The position numbers and the translations under genes were made by a program. From NCBI RefSeq assembly GCF_036688685.1, contig NZ_JAQQPS010000001.1:186001-250000 (forward strand): a DNA stretch of 64,000 bases. Direction: 5' to 3'. The notes beneath the pieces are model-generated. The model saw nothing but the letters and a program-made list of their open reading frames with translations. It did no database searches and was not told the DNA's origin. Positions 1-9,009 of the stretch are shown here, piece by piece (positions within the stretch are counted from its first letter, which is position 1; each line of letters begins with the position of its first letter). The DNA is from JALYUM01 sp036688685 (GTDB lineage Bacteria; Pseudomonadota; Gammaproteobacteria; Burkholderiales; Burkholderiaceae_D).

Positions 1-2057
1 ACGGTATCTGGAGCGACAACGCGGCCACTCTGGCCATCACGATCCTGCCGCCGTTCTGGAAAACCTGGTGGTTCCGGCTGCTCGTTGCCATGCTGGCCGT
101 GGGCGGCTTCTCCTGGTCGATGCGGGCCCGGGTCGACCGCCTGCGCCGCCAGAAGGACCGGCTCGAACGCCAGGTCAGCGCACGTACCCGCGAAATCGAA
201 CTGCAGAACCGCCAGCTCGAGCGCCAGACACTGGAACTGGTGGCGCAGGAAAGACGGGTGCGCCGGAATACCGACCAGCTGGCCCAGGCCAACCGGGCGC
301 TGCAGGAAAACGAAGAACGCCTCAGCCTGGCCAAGGAAAAGGCGGAAGACGCCACGCGCCAGAAGTCGGAATTTTTGGCCAATATGAGCCACGAAATGCG
401 CACGCCGCTGGCCGGCGTGATCGGCATGCTTGGCTTTGCGCTGCGCGACGCGCGCTTGGCCGGCGGCACGCGCGAACAGATCCTGCGCGGCCAGGCCAAT
501 GCCGAACTGCTGCTGGCGCTGATCAACGACCTGCTCGATTTTTCCAAGATCGAGGCGGGCAAGCTGACGCTGGAAAACATCGATTTCGACTTGCCGGCCA
601 CCATCGACCAGGTGGTGACCTTGTTCGGCGAGCAGGCCGCCGAGCGCAGTGTCGGCTTCGAAGTGCGCATGGCGGACGACTTGCCGCCCTTCGTGGTGGG
701 CGACCCAACCCGGCTGCGCCAGGTGCTGGTGAATTTGGTCGGCAACGCCTTCAAATTTACCACCAGCGGCAGCGTCAGCCTGCGCATCGAGCGCAGCGAC
801 GACAACCCGCGTGCCTTGCCCGCCGGGCCGTTCTTTGCGGCGCGCGTCAACCTGATTCGCTTCACCGTGCACGACACCGGTATTGGCATCGCCACGGAAG
901 CCTTGTCGCGCCTGTTCGGCAAGTTCGAACAGGCCGACAGCACCACCACGCGGCGCTACGGCGGCACCGGGCTGGGCCTGGCGATTTGCCGCCAGCTGGT
1001 CGAACTGATGGGCGGCGAAATCGGGGTCCAAAGCCTGGAAGGGGTCGGCAGCACGTTCAGCTTTGTGTTGCCCTTGCCTGACGGGGTGGCGCCGCCGGTC
1101 ATGGAGGTGCCGCAACGGCTGGCCCACACGCACCGGCTGTCGGTGCTGTGCGCCGAGGATTTTCCGACCAACCAGATCATCATTCGCACCATGCTCGAAG
1201 AACTGGGCCACGAAGTCGACATCGCCGAAAACGGCGCGGTGGCGGTGGCGGCCTGCGCGCGCAAGCGCTACGACCTGATCCTGATGGACGGGCGCATGCC
1301 GGAAATGGACGGCGCCAGCGCCACCCGCCTGATCCGCGCCGGCGGCCCGCCCGGAGCGCCCGTGCGCGATCCGCACGTGATGATCGTGGCGCTCACCGCC
1401 AACGCCAGCGGCGAGGACCGCACGCGCTACCTGGCGGCAGGGATGGATGCGTTCATGGCCAAGCCGATCGCGGAAGAGGCCTTGCACCAGCAGGTCTGGC
1501 AGGCGATCCGGCGCCAGCTCGAGCGCGGATTCTCGCTTGCTACCCTGGTCAATGGCAATCTGGGCAAGCCGGTGCCCGAGGTGCCCAGCATGTCCCAGCT
1601 CGACGCCATGTTCGGCCTGTTCCCGGGTGCGGCGCCGGGCGACCTGCTGGCGCTGCCGGCCCCGCGCGCCGACTTGCGCCCGCATCCTGCCGAGCGCGCC
1701 GCCCTCGACGCCCGCCCCATGCCGGCGCCGCCCGTGCGCACGCCGGTGCCGTCGTCGTTGCAGGCGCGCCTGCGCGCCGCCTTCCACGCCGACTTGCCCT
1801 CGCGCCGCCTCGAGCTGGCGGCGGCCGTGGCGCAGCACGATGTCGAGGTGGCCGGGCGGGTGCTGCACGGGCTGCGCGGCAGTGCAGCCTATCTGCATGA
1901 GCCCACACTGCACACTATGTGCGCCGAAATGGAAACAGCAGCCGATAATGGCAACTGGGATACCGTGCATGCCGGCATGGCACGCCTGCTCACCATGCTC
2001 GACGCGTTTGCGCCGGCAGAAGACCCCACGGAGAAAGCAGATGGAACTGCGCCCTAA
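1..2057 (+). CDS. Hybrid sensor histidine kinase, 5'-truncated by the window edge (HisKA-HATPase-REC-HPt)
   Basis: The reading frame is open from base 3, so the N-terminus lies outside the window; 684 residues are visible. The first residues ([10 protein letters not shown], then a membrane helix) look like the end of a Y_Y_Y domain, as in two-component propeller-type sensors. A coiled coil follows, then HisKA with [12 protein letters not shown] (His about visible residue 130), HATPase with [16 protein letters not shown] and GGTGLGLAI, a receiver with phospho-acceptor Asp about 429 (LILMDGRMP), and a C-terminal HPt with His about 622 (VLHGLRGSA). It is an inner-membrane phosphorelay kinase. 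The next response regulator gene starts inside its last 17 bases, which suggests translational coupling and partnership. The ligand is unknown. Confidence 0.93.
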   Translation, partial: GIWSDNAATLAITILPPFWKTWWFRLLVAMLAVGGFSWSMRARVDRLRRQKDRLERQVSARTREIELQNRQLERQTLELVAQERRVRRNTDQLAQANRALQENEERLSLAKEKAEDATRQKSEFLANMSHEMRTPLAGVIGMLGFALRDARLAGGTREQILRGQANAELLLALINDLLDFSKIEAGKLTLENIDFDLPATIDQVVTLFGEQAAERSVGFEVRMADDLPPFVVGDPTRLRQVLVNLVGNAFKFTTSGSVSLRIERSDDNPRALPAGPFFAARVNLIRFTVHDTGIGIATEALSRLFGKFEQADSTTTRRYGGTGLGLAICRQLVELMGGEIGVQSLEGVGSTFSFVLPLPDGVAPPVMEVPQRLAHTHRLSVLCAEDFPTNQIIIRTMLEELGHEVDIAENGAVAVAACARKRYDLILMDGRMPEMDGASATRLIRAGGPPGAPVRDPHVMIVALTANASGEDRTRYLAAGMDAFMAKPIAEEALHQQVWQAIRRQLERGFSLATLVNGNLGKPVPEVPSMSQLDAMFGLFPGAAPGDLLALPAPRADLRPHPAERAALDARPMPAPPVRTPVPSSLQARLRAAFHADLPSRRLELAAAVAQHDVEVAGRVLHGLRGSAAYLHEPTLHTMCAEMETAADNGNWDTVHAGMARLLTMLDAFAPAEDPTEKADGTAP

Positions 2058-2766
2058 AATCTTGATCGTCGATGACGATGTCGTGGCCCGCATGATGTTG
2101 ATGCACATGATCGATACCAGCGGCAATTTCGATATTGTCGAAGCCGAGGACGGTGAACAGGCCTGGCGCCTGCTGGTGGGGGGCAGCTTGCCGGCACTGT
2201 GCTTTTGCGATCTGCGCATGCCGCGCCTGTCCGGCACCGAACTGCTCACGCGCGTGCGCGCGGAAAGCCGGCTGGTGTCCTTGCCGTTCGTGCTGGTGTC
2301 GGCTGCGGCCGATGGTGAAACCGTGCAACGCGCCGCCGCGCTGGGCGCTGACGGCTACATCGTCAAGCCGTTCCAGACCGACCAGGTCGAAATGCACCTG
2401 GTCGCGCTGCGCGCGCGCACCAGCCCGGTCGACGAAGCACCGCGTGACACCTTGAAGCGGCTCGGCATCGACAGCGCGCGCCTGCCGCTCTACCTGAGCG
2501 GCCTGGAGCGGCAGTTGCGCGCGGCGGGACCGGCCATCGAACGCCTGCTCGACGGCCTCGACCAGGCCGAAGCGAAGCTGCGCCTGACCCGCTTGCGCGA
2601 AGGCTGCGCCACGCTGGGTCTGGCGACCGCCGCGGCCGCCTTGCAGTTGCTGGAAGGACCGGGCGTGCTGCTCGACGCCACCCGCGTCAACAATGTGCTC
2701 GATGAAGTGTTGTGCGATGTGCTGCATCAGGAGGAGCGCGCGCGCTGGCTGCCGGGTGCGGTATAG
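2041..2766 (+). CDS. CheY-like response regulator without a recognisable output domain
   Basis: 241 aa. The start was chosen at the ATG giving [13 protein letters not shown], which overlaps the upstream kinase stop. The receiver spans about residues 5-120, with the acidic triad DDD at 11-13, phospho-acceptor Asp57 (CDLRMP) and Lys109 (YIVKP). The C-terminal 120 residues are helical and Ala/Leu-rich. I recognise no DNA-binding, GGDEF/EAL or HPt motif there. It is probably the partner of the hybrid kinase and accepts phosphate from the HPt His. The output mechanism is unknown; protein-protein signalling is likely. Confidence 0.88.
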   Translation: MELRPKILIVDDDVVARMMLMHMIDTSGNFDIVEAEDGEQAWRLLVGGSLPALCFCDLRMPRLSGTELLTRVRAESRLVSLPFVLVSAAADGETVQRAAALGADGYIVKPFQTDQVEMHLVALRARTSPVDEAPRDTLKRLGIDSARLPLYLSGLERQLRAAGPAIERLLDGLDQAEAKLRLTRLREGCATLGLATAAAALQLLEGPGVLLDATRVNNVLDEVLCDVLHQEERARWLPGAV

Positions 2767-2776
2767 TCGGGGCACC

Positions 2777-4387
2777 ATGAGCGCATCCGAGCCAATGTCG
2801 TTGCAGCCTTCCATCCACGTCGACGGGTTTGCGCGCGCGATGCTGCCCCCGACCGACCAGTGGCCGGCGCTGGTGTTCGATTTGCCTTCGCTGCACTACC
2901 CAAGCCGCTGCAACTGCGCCGCTGTTCTGGTCGACGGCGCGCTCGCCGCCGGCTGGGGCGCACGTACCGCGCTGATCTCGCCCGCGGCCCGCTGGACCTA
3001 TGCGGAGCTGGCCGACCGGGTCGACCGCATCGCCCACGTTTTAATTGACGATCTACAACTGGTCACCGGCAACCGGGTGCTGGTGCACGGCCCCAACTGC
3101 CCGCTGACAGCGGCGTGCATCCTGGCCGTCATCAAGGCCGGGCTGGTTGCGGTGCCAACCATGCCGCTGCTGCGTGCGCGCGAACTGCAGGCGATTGTCG
3201 ACAAGGCGCGCGTAAATGCGGTGCTGTGCGCGGCCGACCTGTGCGCCGAATTCGACGCCATGCCGGGCGGCCCGCCGGTGCTCGACTGCGGCGCCGGCCT
3301 GGCCGCGCTGATGGCGCGCCACGCGGCGCCGTTCTGCGCGGCCGACACGGCAGCCGACGATATTTGCCTGATCAGCTTTACGTCGGGCACCACCGGCGTG
3401 CCGAAAGGGACGATGCACTTTCAGCGCGACCTGCTGGCCATCTGCGACTGTTTCCCGGTGCACCTGTTGGCGTCGCAGCAGGACGACATCTTCATCGGCA
3501 CGCCGCCGCTGGCGTTCACGTTTGGGCTGGGCGGCTTGCTGCTGTTTCCGCTGCGGGTCGGCGCCTGCGCGGTGCTGCTCGACCGGCCTGCGCCGGAAGC
3601 CTTGCTGGCTGGCGTCAAGCAGTACCGCGCCACGGTCTGCTTCACCGCGCCCACCTTTTATCGCCAGATGACGCCGCTGGCGGCGGGCATCGATTTGTCC
3701 AGCCTGACGCGCTGCGTGTCGGCCGGCGAAACGCTGCCGGCGGCCACGCGCACGGCCTGGCTGGAGGCCACCGGCCTGGCGCTCATCGACGGCATCGGCG
3801 CCACCGAAATGTTGCACATCTTTATCTCGGCGGCGGGCGCCGAGGTGCGCCCCGGCGCGACCGGCAAACCCATTCCCGGCTACCGCGCCTGCATTCTTGA
3901 CGACGATGGCGTCCCGGTCGGGCCGGGCGTGGTGGGACGGCTGGCCGTGAAAGGGCCGACCGGTTGCCGTTACCTCGACGACGTGCGCCAGCTCGACTAC
4001 GTCAGCGACGGCTGGAACATCACAGGCGATGCCTTCGAGATGGATGCCGACGGCTATTTTTATTACCGCGCGCGGCTGGACGACATGATCATCTCGGCAG
4101 GCTACAATATTGCTGGAGTGGAAGTTGAAGAGGTGCTGTTGCGCCATCCCGCCGTGCTCGAGTGCGCGGTGGTGGGACGGCTTGACGCGGATCGCGGCCA
4201 GATCGTCGAGGCCCACATCGTGCTGCGCGACGGCGCCGATGGCAGCGAGGACATGGTGCTGGCGCTGCAGGCCTTTGTGCGCCAGCAGATCGCGCCGTAC
4301 AAGTACCCACGCGCCATTATTTTCGCGAAACAACTGCCGCGCACCGAAACCGGTAAACTACAGCGTTTCAAGTTACGCCGCCATTAA
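2777..4387 (+). CDS. Benzoate-CoA ligase family protein (benzoate/2-aminobenzoate-type acyl-CoA synthetase)
   Basis: 536 aa. The start at MSASEPMSLQ is preferred over longer in-frame extensions that would run into the upstream gene. It belongs to the adenylate-forming (ANL) superfamily: the P-loop reads TSGTTGVPKGTMHF (about residues 197-210), the A5 region GIGATEMLHIF, and the C-terminal A10 motif RTETGKLQRFKL carries the catalytic Lys. The GATEMLHIF motif is typical of the benzoate-CoA and 2-aminobenzoate-CoA ligase branch, which forms the aryl-CoA thioester from ATP and CoA. The substrate cannot be fixed from sequence. No ring-opening (box) genes are nearby; the only companion is a MarR regulator 7 bp downstream. 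Confidence 0.85.
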   Translation: MSASEPMSLQPSIHVDGFARAMLPPTDQWPALVFDLPSLHYPSRCNCAAVLVDGALAAGWGARTALISPAARWTYAELADRVDRIAHVLIDDLQLVTGNRVLVHGPNCPLTAACILAVIKAGLVAVPTMPLLRARELQAIVDKARVNAVLCAADLCAEFDAMPGGPPVLDCGAGLAALMARHAAPFCAADTAADDICLISFTSGTTGVPKGTMHFQRDLLAICDCFPVHLLASQQDDIFIGTPPLAFTFGLGGLLLFPLRVGACAVLLDRPAPEALLAGVKQYRATVCFTAPTFYRQMTPLAAGIDLSSLTRCVSAGETLPAATRTAWLEATGLALIDGIGATEMLHIFISAAGAEVRPGATGKPIPGYRACILDDDGVPVGPGVVGRLAVKGPTGCRYLDDVRQLDYVSDGWNITGDAFEMDADGYFYYRARLDDMIISAGYNIAGVEVEEVLLRHPAVLECAVVGRLDADRGQIVEAHIVLRDGADGSEDMVLALQAFVRQQIAPYKYPRAIIFAKQLPRTETGKLQRFKLRRH

Positions 4388-4394
4388 GGATGCC

Positions 4395-4907
4395 ATGCCC
4401 GATATTCAACCAACGCCACAGGGCCCCGACGCTCCTCTCGATCTGGCCACGCGCTTGACGCAGGACCATCACCAGTCGCTCAAACTGTGGCTGCGCATGC
4501 TCTCGTGCACCATGCGCATCGAAAACGAAATCCGCAGCCGCCTGCGCGCCACCTTCGACATCACCTTGCCGCGCTTCGACCTGATGGCCCAGCTGGAACG
4601 CCACCCGGACGGCCTGCGCATGGGAGAGTTATCCAAGCGCATGATGGTCACCGGCGGCAATATCACCGGCATTACCGACCAGCTCGAGCGCGAACAGCTG
4701 GTGCTGCGCGTGACCGATCCGCACGACCGGCGCGCGTCGAGCGTGCAACTGACGCCGGCCGGACGCGCGGCATTCAACGCCATGGCGGCCGTGCACGAAG
4801 GCTGGATCGAAGAGTTGCTGCAAGATATAGCGACGGAAGACAAGGCGCAGCTGATCGTGCTGCTGGCGCGCATGAAGGACAAGCTCAACGACGCCACCTT
4901 CCGGTAA
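4395..4907 (+). CDS. MarR family transcriptional regulator
   Basis: 170 aa, starting at MPDIQPTPQG 7 bp after the CoA ligase gene, so probably co-transcribed with it. The winged helix-turn-helix lies at about residues 55-125. The recognition region reads MGELSKRMMVTGGNITGITDQLE and the wing DPHDRRASSVQLTPAGR, both classic MarR signatures. MarR proteins usually bind as dimers to palindromes and release DNA on binding aromatic ligands. Together with the neighbouring aryl-CoA ligase, a ligand such as an aromatic acid or its CoA ester is a reasonable inference. Confidence 0.9.
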   Translation: MPDIQPTPQGPDAPLDLATRLTQDHHQSLKLWLRMLSCTMRIENEIRSRLRATFDITLPRFDLMAQLERHPDGLRMGELSKRMMVTGGNITGITDQLEREQLVLRVTDPHDRRASSVQLTPAGRAAFNAMAAVHEGWIEELLQDIATEDKAQLIVLLARMKDKLNDATFR

Positions 4908-4931
4908 GCGCATTGATGGGATGTGGGGTGG

Positions 4932-5006
4932 TGGTATCGCCAGCGGGAATCGAACCCACATTTAAGTCTTAGGAGGACCTTGTACTATCCATTGTACGAT
5001 GGCGAC
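4932..5006 (-). tRNA. tRNA-Arg (anticodon CCU), CCA encoded
   Basis: The minus strand folds as a cloverleaf. The acceptor stem begins GTCGCCA and ends TGGCGAT (one G-U pair), with discriminator A and an encoded CCA end. The T arm contains GGGTTCGATTCCC. The anticodon stem AGGTC/GACTT encloses the loop CTCCTAA, giving anticodon CCT. Length is 75 nt with CCA. It lies between the MarR gene and uup. Confidence 0.93.
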
Positions 5007-5033
5007 ATGCGCGTCTGCGACACATGAGGCGGA

Positions 5034-5039
5034 ATTATA
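5034..5039 (-). promoter_or_regulatory. Putative -10 box for the tRNA-Arg gene
   Basis: A perfect TATAAT reads on the minus strand 28 bp upstream of the tRNA 5' end. I see no convincing -35 at 16-18 bp, so this is only a partial promoter match. Confidence 0.45.
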
Positions 5040-5185
5040 CAGGGGCAGCAGCAACACCTTCCCGATTTTCCAGCGCACATTTTCCAGCGATGGCCTGACA
5101 GTCGGTACAATGCACGCTTCATTCATTTTTCCGGACACAGCCCTTCCACCTGAAGTGCGCCGTTGTCGGACCCCGCACACAGAAT

Positions 5186-7087
5186 ATGGCTGTCATTTCC
5201 CTCTCGTCGGCGCAACTCGCGTTCGGCCACGTCGCGTTGCTCGATCACGCAGACTTTTCCCTCGAAACCACGGAGCGCGTCGGCCTGATCGGCCGCAACG
5301 GCACCGGCAAGTCGTCGCTGCTGAAAACCATCGCCGGCCGCTTCAAGCTCGACGATGGCCTGCTGGTCATGCAACAAGGCCTGAAAATCGCTTATGTCGA
5401 ACAGGAACCGACGTTCGACCCGGCCATGTCGGTGTTCGCCGCTGTCGCCGCCGGCATGGGCGACCAGGCCGCGATGCTGACCGAATACGAAGCCTTGACC
5501 GGCCAGTTCGGCCAGGGCAATGACGACGCCATCATGGAGCGCATGCACGACCTGCAAGTCAAGCTCGACGCCTGTGACGGCTGGAGCATGGAAAACAAGG
5601 TCGCCACCACGCTCGACCGCCTCAGCCTGGCCGGCGAGTCATTGATGGGCACCTTGTCGGGCGGGATGCAGAAGCGCGTCGCACTGGCCGTCGCGCTGGT
5701 GTCGGCGCCCGATGTCCTGCTGCTCGATGAGCCAACCAACCACCTGGATTTCCGCTCGATCCTGTGGCTGGAAAGTTTATTGCGCGACTTCAAGGGCTCC
5801 GTCCTGTTCATTACCCACGATCGTAGTTTCCTCGACAACGTTGCCACCCGCATCATCGAACTCGACCGCGGCAAGCTGCTGTCATTCCCGGGCAACTTCA
5901 CCACCTACCAGGGCCGTAAGGCCGAGTTGCTGGAAAACGAAGAAGTTGAGAATGCCAAGTTCGACAAGTTTTTGGCGCAGGAAGAGGTGTGGATCCGCAA
6001 GGGCGTCAAGGCGCGCCGCACCCGCGACGAAGGCCGTGTGCGGCGCCTGGAAGCGCTGCGCCTGTCGCGCGTGGCACGCCGTGACCAGCAGGGCCAGGTC
6101 AAGCTCGATGTGTCCACTGGCGACCGTTCCGGCAAGATCGTGGCGGACATGGAAAACGTGTCGAAAACGTATGGCGACAAGGTTATCGTCAGCGGTTTCA
6201 CCGGCACCATCCTGCGCGGCGACAAAGTCGGCCTGATCGGCGCCAACGGCGCCGGCAAGACCACCTTGCTGAAAATGATCCTGGGCCTGGAAACGCCGGA
6301 TACGGGTTCCGTGAAATTGGGCACCAAGCTGGAAGTGGCGTACTTCGACCAGATGCGCACCCAACTGAACGAAGAAGCGAACCTGATGGAAACCATCGCG
6401 CCAGGTTCCGACTGGATCGAAATCAATGGCCAGCGTCGCCACGTGATGACCTATCTGAACGACTTCCTGTTTGCGCCGGAACGCGCGCGCTCGCCGGTGA
6501 AATCCTTGTCCGGTGGCGAGCGCAACCGCCTGCTGCTGGCGCGCCTGTTCGCCAAGCCGGCCAACTGCCTGGTGCTCGATGAGCCGACCAACGACCTCGA
6601 TATCGACACGCTCGAATTGCTGGAAGAACTGCTGGAAGACTACAAGGGCACCGTGTTCCTGGTCAGCCACGATCGTACCTTCCTCGACAACGTTGTCACG
6701 CAGGTGATCGTCGCCGAGGGCGAGGGCCAGTGGCGCGAATTCGTCGGCGGCTACACGGACTGGGAGCGCGTCAAGTCGATCGCCCCGACGCCGGTGGCGC
6801 CAAAGCCGGCTGCGCCAAAAGCCGTCGAGGCGGCGCCGGTTGCAGCCGCGAAAAAGGTCAAGCTCAGTTATAAGGAGCAGCGCGAACTGGACGAATTGCC
6901 AAAACAGATCGCCGCGCTGGAAGATGAGCAGACCGCCATCACGCTGCAACTCAATTCCCCGGATTTCTATAAAACCAATCCGGCCGATGCCAAGCGCATC
7001 AATGCGCGCTTCGCCGAACTCGACGACCTGTTGATGAAGGCACTGGAGCGTTGGGAAATCATCGAAGCACGTTCACGCGGCGAGTAA
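5186..7087 (+). CDS. uup: ABC-F family ATPase Uup
   Basis: 633 aa with two ABC cassettes and no membrane segments. The first has Walker A GRNGTGKSS (residues 36-44), signature LSGGMQKR and Walker B LLLDEPTNHLD. The second has GANGAGKTT, LSGGERNR and LVLDEPTNDLD. A linker lies between them. The Ala/Pro-rich stretch and the C-terminal helical hairpin (YKEQRELDELPKQIAALEDE onward) are the Uup-type coiled-coil domain that binds DNA or ribosomes. ABC-F proteins act on ribosomes in the cytosol, and Uup has been linked to transposon excision and ribosome function. A TACAAT at 5106-5111 could be part of its promoter. Confidence 0.93.
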   Translation: MAVISLSSAQLAFGHVALLDHADFSLETTERVGLIGRNGTGKSSLLKTIAGRFKLDDGLLVMQQGLKIAYVEQEPTFDPAMSVFAAVAAGMGDQAAMLTEYEALTGQFGQGNDDAIMERMHDLQVKLDACDGWSMENKVATTLDRLSLAGESLMGTLSGGMQKRVALAVALVSAPDVLLLDEPTNHLDFRSILWLESLLRDFKGSVLFITHDRSFLDNVATRIIELDRGKLLSFPGNFTTYQGRKAELLENEEVENAKFDKFLAQEEVWIRKGVKARRTRDEGRVRRLEALRLSRVARRDQQGQVKLDVSTGDRSGKIVADMENVSKTYGDKVIVSGFTGTILRGDKVGLIGANGAGKTTLLKMILGLETPDTGSVKLGTKLEVAYFDQMRTQLNEEANLMETIAPGSDWIEINGQRRHVMTYLNDFLFAPERARSPVKSLSGGERNRLLLARLFAKPANCLVLDEPTNDLDIDTLELLEELLEDYKGTVFLVSHDRTFLDNVVTQVIVAEGEGQWREFVGGYTDWERVKSIAPTPVAPKPAAPKAVEAAPVAAAKKVKLSYKEQRELDELPKQIAALEDEQTAITLQLNSPDFYKTNPADAKRINARFAELDDLLMKALERWEIIEARSRGE

Positions 7088-7090
7088 AGC

Positions 7091-7756
7091 GTGGGCTTCG
7101 AGAGGGCCAGTTGGGTACGCGTTCTGCCGTTTGCCGCCTACCTGGCGTTCTTCCTGGTGGGCGACGTGCTGGCGCGCCTCGGCGTCGATGCGGCCAGCCT
7201 GCGCTGGCTGTATGCGCTCAAGGTGGCCCTCGTGGCAGGGCTGCTGGCCCGCTTCTGGCGCGAGTACACGGAGTTGCAGGTCAAGGCGATGTCGGCCACG
7301 GTGGTGCTCACGGCACTGGCTGCCGGCGTTGCCGTGTTTTTCTTGTGGATTAATCTGCACGCCGACTGGATGGTCATCGGTGAATCGGCCGGGTTCGATC
7401 CACGCACGGCCGGCGCCATCGACTGGCCGCTGGTGGCGATCCGCATTGCCGGCGCCGCCCTGGTCGTGCCCGTCATGGAAGAATTGTTCTGGCGCTCGTT
7501 TGTGATGCGCTGGATCGACAAGCCGGATTTTTTGAGTCTTGATCCGGCGCAAGCGGGCCTGCGCGGATTTTGCATTTCCGTGCTGCTGTTCGGCTTTGAA
7601 CACAATTTGTGGCTGGCCGGTATTGTTGCTGGCGTGGCTTACAGCGTGCTGTTCATGCGCCACCGCACAATCTGGTCACCCATCCTGGCCCATGCTGTGA
7701 CGAATGGCATGCTCGGTGCCTGGGTGGTCATGACGGGAGCCTGGTCTTACTGGTGA
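7091..7756 (+). CDS. CPBP/CAAX-type intramembrane protease associated with exosortase loci
   Basis: 221 aa, GTG start 3 bp after uup. There are about six hydrophobic segments. The CPBP (Abi) motifs are present: EELFWRSF (paired Glu), FGFEHNLW (His) and HAVTNGMLG (His). It resembles the CAAX prenyl protease-related family found with PEP-CTERM/exosortase clusters, which fits its position at the head of the Eps genes. It is an inner-membrane enzyme. A role in processing sorted proteins is inference; no substrate is known. Confidence 0.87.
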   Translation: MGFERASWVRVLPFAAYLAFFLVGDVLARLGVDAASLRWLYALKVALVAGLLARFWREYTELQVKAMSATVVLTALAAGVAVFFLWINLHADWMVIGESAGFDPRTAGAIDWPLVAIRIAGAALVVPVMEELFWRSFVMRWIDKPDFLSLDPAQAGLRGFCISVLLFGFEHNLWLAGIVAGVAYSVLFMRHRTIWSPILAHAVTNGMLGAWVVMTGAWSYW

Positions 7757-7776
7757 TCCCGGCGCCGGGCGCAACA

Positions 7777-7794
7777 TTTTTTCGAAAGAAAAAA
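7777..7794 (+). promoter_or_regulatory. Hairpin with GAAA loop at the epsL ribosome-binding region
   Basis: A 7-bp perfect inverted repeat (TTTTTTC at 7777-7783, GAAAAAA at 7788-7794) encloses GAAA and ends one base before the epsL ATG. The only Shine-Dalgarno-like bases (GAAAG) lie in its loop and 3' arm. Confidence 0.5.
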
Positions 7795-7795
7795 C

Positions 7796-8998
7796 ATGCG
7801 CGCGTCCCGGCTGTTTGGCTACTCACCATTGCTCCTGGCTCTCGCGGCCAGCGGCCTTGCGCGCGCCGCCGCCGACGACGGTTTGCAACTCAACGCCGGC
7901 CTCGGCTGGCAGCACGACGACAACCTGCTGCGCGTGCCCGACAACGATCCGGGCTACGATGGCCAGCGCGCCGACAGCTGGCGCCAGCTCGACCTTGGCG
8001 CCACCTTCGACCACCTGTATGGCCGCCAGCGCATCCAGGCCAGCGTGCAGCTGTCGCGCGTCAACTTCGATCACTTTTCCCAGCTCGATTACCACGGCAA
8101 GGACGCCCGCGCCACGTGGTTCTGGCAACTCGGCAGCCAGTTTGAAGGCAAGCTGGGCGCCACCTATGTCGAATTGCTGGCGCCGTACACCGACTTGCGC
8201 ACCAGCGCGCGCAACCTGCGCGTTCAGCACAGCCATTTTTTCGACGGCGCCTGGCGCATGCACCCGCGCTGGCGCGCGCGCGTTGGCTACCAGGAAGACC
8301 GCTACAGCTATGAACTGACCAGCCAGCGCCCCAACAACCGGCGCGAGCAGGCGCTCGAAGCGGGCCTCGATTACCTGCCGCCGGGCGGCAGCGAAATCGG
8401 CGTCATGGTGCGCCGGCTCGAAGGCCGCTATGTATACCTGCGCCCGTTTGCGCTGGCGCTGGACGATTTCGCGCAGGATGAATACCGCGTCCGCGTGAAC
8501 TGGCTGGCCAGCGCCAAAACCACGGTCAAGCTGCTGGCCGGCTGGACCGCGCGCACCCAGGACGCCTTCGGCCCGGGACGGGTCAGCGGCGTCACCGGGC
8601 GCTTGAGCGTGGCGTATGCGCCGACTGCCAAAACCAGCGTCGACGCTGCCATCTGGCGCGACTTCGCCCCGATCGAGAGCAGCGTCGTCAGTTACACGCT
8701 GAACCGCGGCGCCAGCGTTGCCGTCGGCTGGCAGGCCAGCGCCAAGGTGCGCGTCGACGCCAGCAGCGCGTTCGAGCAGCGCGACTACAGCGCGCGCAAT
8801 GCCTTGCCGGCAGCGCTCGCCCGCATCGACCTCGACGATACCCTGCGCAGCACCGCCCTGAATCTGCGCTACACGCCTTCGCGCAAGGTGCAAATCGGTG
8901 TCAACTTGTCAAAACAGGTGCGCAGCGGCTCAAGGGCGCTGGGCATCGGCGCATTCAGCTCGACCAGCGTTGGCATCAACGCAGGTTTCGTGTTCTAA
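7796..8998 (+). CDS. epsL: EpsL-type outer-membrane beta-barrel protein of the XrtB exopolysaccharide locus
   Basis: 400 aa. A signal peptide (about residues 1-25, ending ARAAA) is followed by repeated amphipathic strands rich in alternating aromatic and charged residues, and a C-terminal Phe (NAGFVF), typical of an outer-membrane barrel. Family length and position match EpsL of methanolan-type/XrtB loci. It would sit in the outer membrane and help export or anchor the polysaccharide; the mechanism is not known. Translation may be affected by the hairpin over its start region. Confidence 0.85.
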   Translation: MRASRLFGYSPLLLALAASGLARAAADDGLQLNAGLGWQHDDNLLRVPDNDPGYDGQRADSWRQLDLGATFDHLYGRQRIQASVQLSRVNFDHFSQLDYHGKDARATWFWQLGSQFEGKLGATYVELLAPYTDLRTSARNLRVQHSHFFDGAWRMHPRWRARVGYQEDRYSYELTSQRPNNRREQALEAGLDYLPPGGSEIGVMVRRLEGRYVYLRPFALALDDFAQDEYRVRVNWLASAKTTVKLLAGWTARTQDAFGPGRVSGVTGRLSVAYAPTAKTSVDAAIWRDFAPIESSVVSYTLNRGASVAVGWQASAKVRVDASSAFEQRDYSARNALPAALARIDLDDTLRSTALNLRYTPSRKVQIGVNLSKQVRSGSRALGIGAFSSTSVGINAGFVF

Positions 8999-9009
8999 GT
9001 CGCAATCTG

